A DNA stretch of 21,983 nt from an uncultured Oscillospiraceae bacterium (lineage in GTDB: Bacteria; Bacillota; Clostridia; Oscillospirales; Oscillospiraceae): the NCBI GenBank assembly GCA_934661135.1, contig CAKUJA010000036.1:1-21983 (forward strand). The letters run 5' to 3'. This document shows positions 21,274 through 21,983 of the stretch, piece after piece. The notes beneath the pieces are model-generated. The model made no database searches, was not told the DNA's origin, and saw only the letters and a program-made list of their open reading frames with translations. The position numbers and the translations under genes were made by a program. Within the stretch, counting starts at the first letter, position 1. Every line of letters starts with the position of its first letter.

Positions 21274-21777
21274 ATGATGTGGGCAATTACGGAATTACGA
21301 GAAGAATATGACCGGCTCGACCGCTACCTCGGGATTGACACGACGAAAATCCGGCTGGCGTTTTCCAAGCGGATGTGCCGGCAGCGCGGCGTCTGCTGCT
21401 TTCAGGGCGACCGGCCGGTGGAAATTCGGATTGCGGAGTTTCTGCGCGGAGATGACGCGGAGTTTCTGGAAACGGCGCGGCACGAGTATGCGCACGCAGC
21501 GGCGGCGATGCTGACCGGGAAGCGCCATGGCCATGACCGCGTGTGGAAATCGCTCTGTACCCAAATCGGATGCAGACCGGAGCGGCTGGCGCAGCCGCTC
21601 CCGGCGCAGGAAGGCCGCAATGATGGACGGGGATATGTGGTGCGGTGCGAAACCTGCGGCGCACAGAGCCGGTATCTGCGGCGCGGCGCGGTGGTGCGCA
21701 GCATTGAGAGCGGGAGACAGGACTGCCGCTGCCGCCGGTGCGGAGGACGGCATTTTACAGTAGAAAGGATTGGATGA
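21274..21777 (+). CDS. SprT-like zinc metalloprotein
   Basis: A 167-aa SprT-like protein. The zinc-binding HEYAHAAAAMLTGKRHGHDRVWK segment carries the HExxH motif and a third histidine downstream, as in SprT/Spartan-like metallopeptidases. The C-terminus has CETCG and CRCRRCGGRHF, a zinc ribbon. Proteins of this type cut or remodel DNA-bound proteins in eukaryotes; the bacterial role is unsettled. The ATG at 21274 (or 21277) is chosen because an upstream in-frame ATG at 21229 lies before the promoter. No ribosome binding site precedes either, consistent with a leaderless mRNA. One base separates its stop from the next ATG. Confidence 0.85.
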   Translation: MMWAITELREEYDRLDRYLGIDTTKIRLAFSKRMCRQRGVCCFQGDRPVEIRIAEFLRGDDAEFLETARHEYAHAAAAMLTGKRHGHDRVWKSLCTQIGCRPERLAQPLPAQEGRNDGRGYVVRCETCGAQSRYLRRGAVVRSIESGRQDCRCRRCGGRHFTVERIG

Positions 21778-21778
21778 G

Positions 21779-21983
21779 ATGACAGCAGAAGCATATGAAG
21801 CAAGGGCGAAGGAACTCTTTTTAGAGGGATATAACTGCGCACAGGCGGTGTTCCTTGCGTTTACGGAGGGGAATCTCGACCGGGAGGAAGCGGCAAGGCT
21901 GGCGTCGGCCTTTGGCGGCGGCATGGCCGGGATGCGGAACACGTGCGGCACGGTCAGCGGCCTTGCAATGGCCTACGGCTATC
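21779..21983 (+). CDS. C_GCAxxG_C_C family protein (partial, runs off the window)
   Basis: The first 68 codons of a protein beginning MTAEAYEARAKELFLEGYNCAQAVF. The family features are GYNCAQAV near residue 18 and FGGGMAGMRNTCGTVSGLAMAYGY at the edge. C_GCAxxG_C_C proteins are small (about 130-150 aa), with conserved cysteines, and are thought to be redox-active or metal-binding; no defined reaction is known to me. It starts right after the SprT-like stop codon with GGATTGGATGAG upstream, so it is probably co-transcribed and translationally coupled. Confidence 0.88.
   Translation, partial: MTAEAYEARAKELFLEGYNCAQAVFLAFTEGNLDREEAARLASAFGGGMAGMRNTCGTVSGLAMAYGY

Noticed and set aside
1..21983. 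tRNA or rRNA genes, especially at the att sites
   Set aside because: No cloverleaf or rRNA-like sequence is visible; the integration target is the protein gene yebC.

Overview
The window looks like a chromosomal segment of a GC-rich gut-type Clostridia bacterium (Oscillospiraceae/Ruminococcaceae-like). This rests on AGGAGG-type ribosome binding sites, a SAM-I riboswitch ahead of metK, the adjacent pair trmK/Nif3, a Bacillus-type NupOPQ-Pdp-Udk gene order, and extragenic hairpin repeats. The genus is an inference.

Left part (1-6060): a minus-strand nucleoside uptake and salvage operon, nupO-nupP-nupQ-pdp-udk. The ATPase gene nupO is broken by a deletion of roughly 60 bp that also shifts the frame. 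No substrate-binding lipoprotein gene lies in the window. Next comes a minus-strand rhomboid/Derlin-like membrane protein with a C-terminal zinc-binding tail (6064-6933).

Middle (7050-12521): plus-strand housekeeping genes. These are metK behind a SAM-I riboswitch, a UDP-ManNAc dehydrogenase, a DUF1858 redox-disulfide protein, trmK overlapping a Nif3-family gene, and the YebC/PmpR regulator.

12522-20020 is the most notable part: an AT-rich integrative element of 7,499 bp inserted in the 3' end of yebC. A perfect 48-bp direct repeat (12474-12521 and 19973-20020) covers the last codons and stop of yebC, so YebC stays intact and the displaced old 3' end with its terminator hairpins now lies 7.5 kb away. 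The element carries a tyrosine integrase beside attL, an operon of three exported proteins (a stalk-domain protein and two lipoproteins built from repeated helical modules), a divergent XRE regulator with an 11-bp-arm inverted repeat, an unrecognised 363-aa protein followed by a cluster of duplicated short motifs, and a small serine recombinase. I see no relaxase, coupling protein, recognisable replication protein or phage structural gene, so it is probably non-autonomous. A near-consensus promoter near the right end points outward; in a circular form it would face the integrase gene.

Right part (20021-21983): the displaced yebC terminator region, a minus-strand radical SAM/SPASM-like protein, a divergent SprT-like metalloprotein whose promoter suggests a leaderless mRNA, and the start of a C_GCAxxG_C_C family gene that runs off the window.
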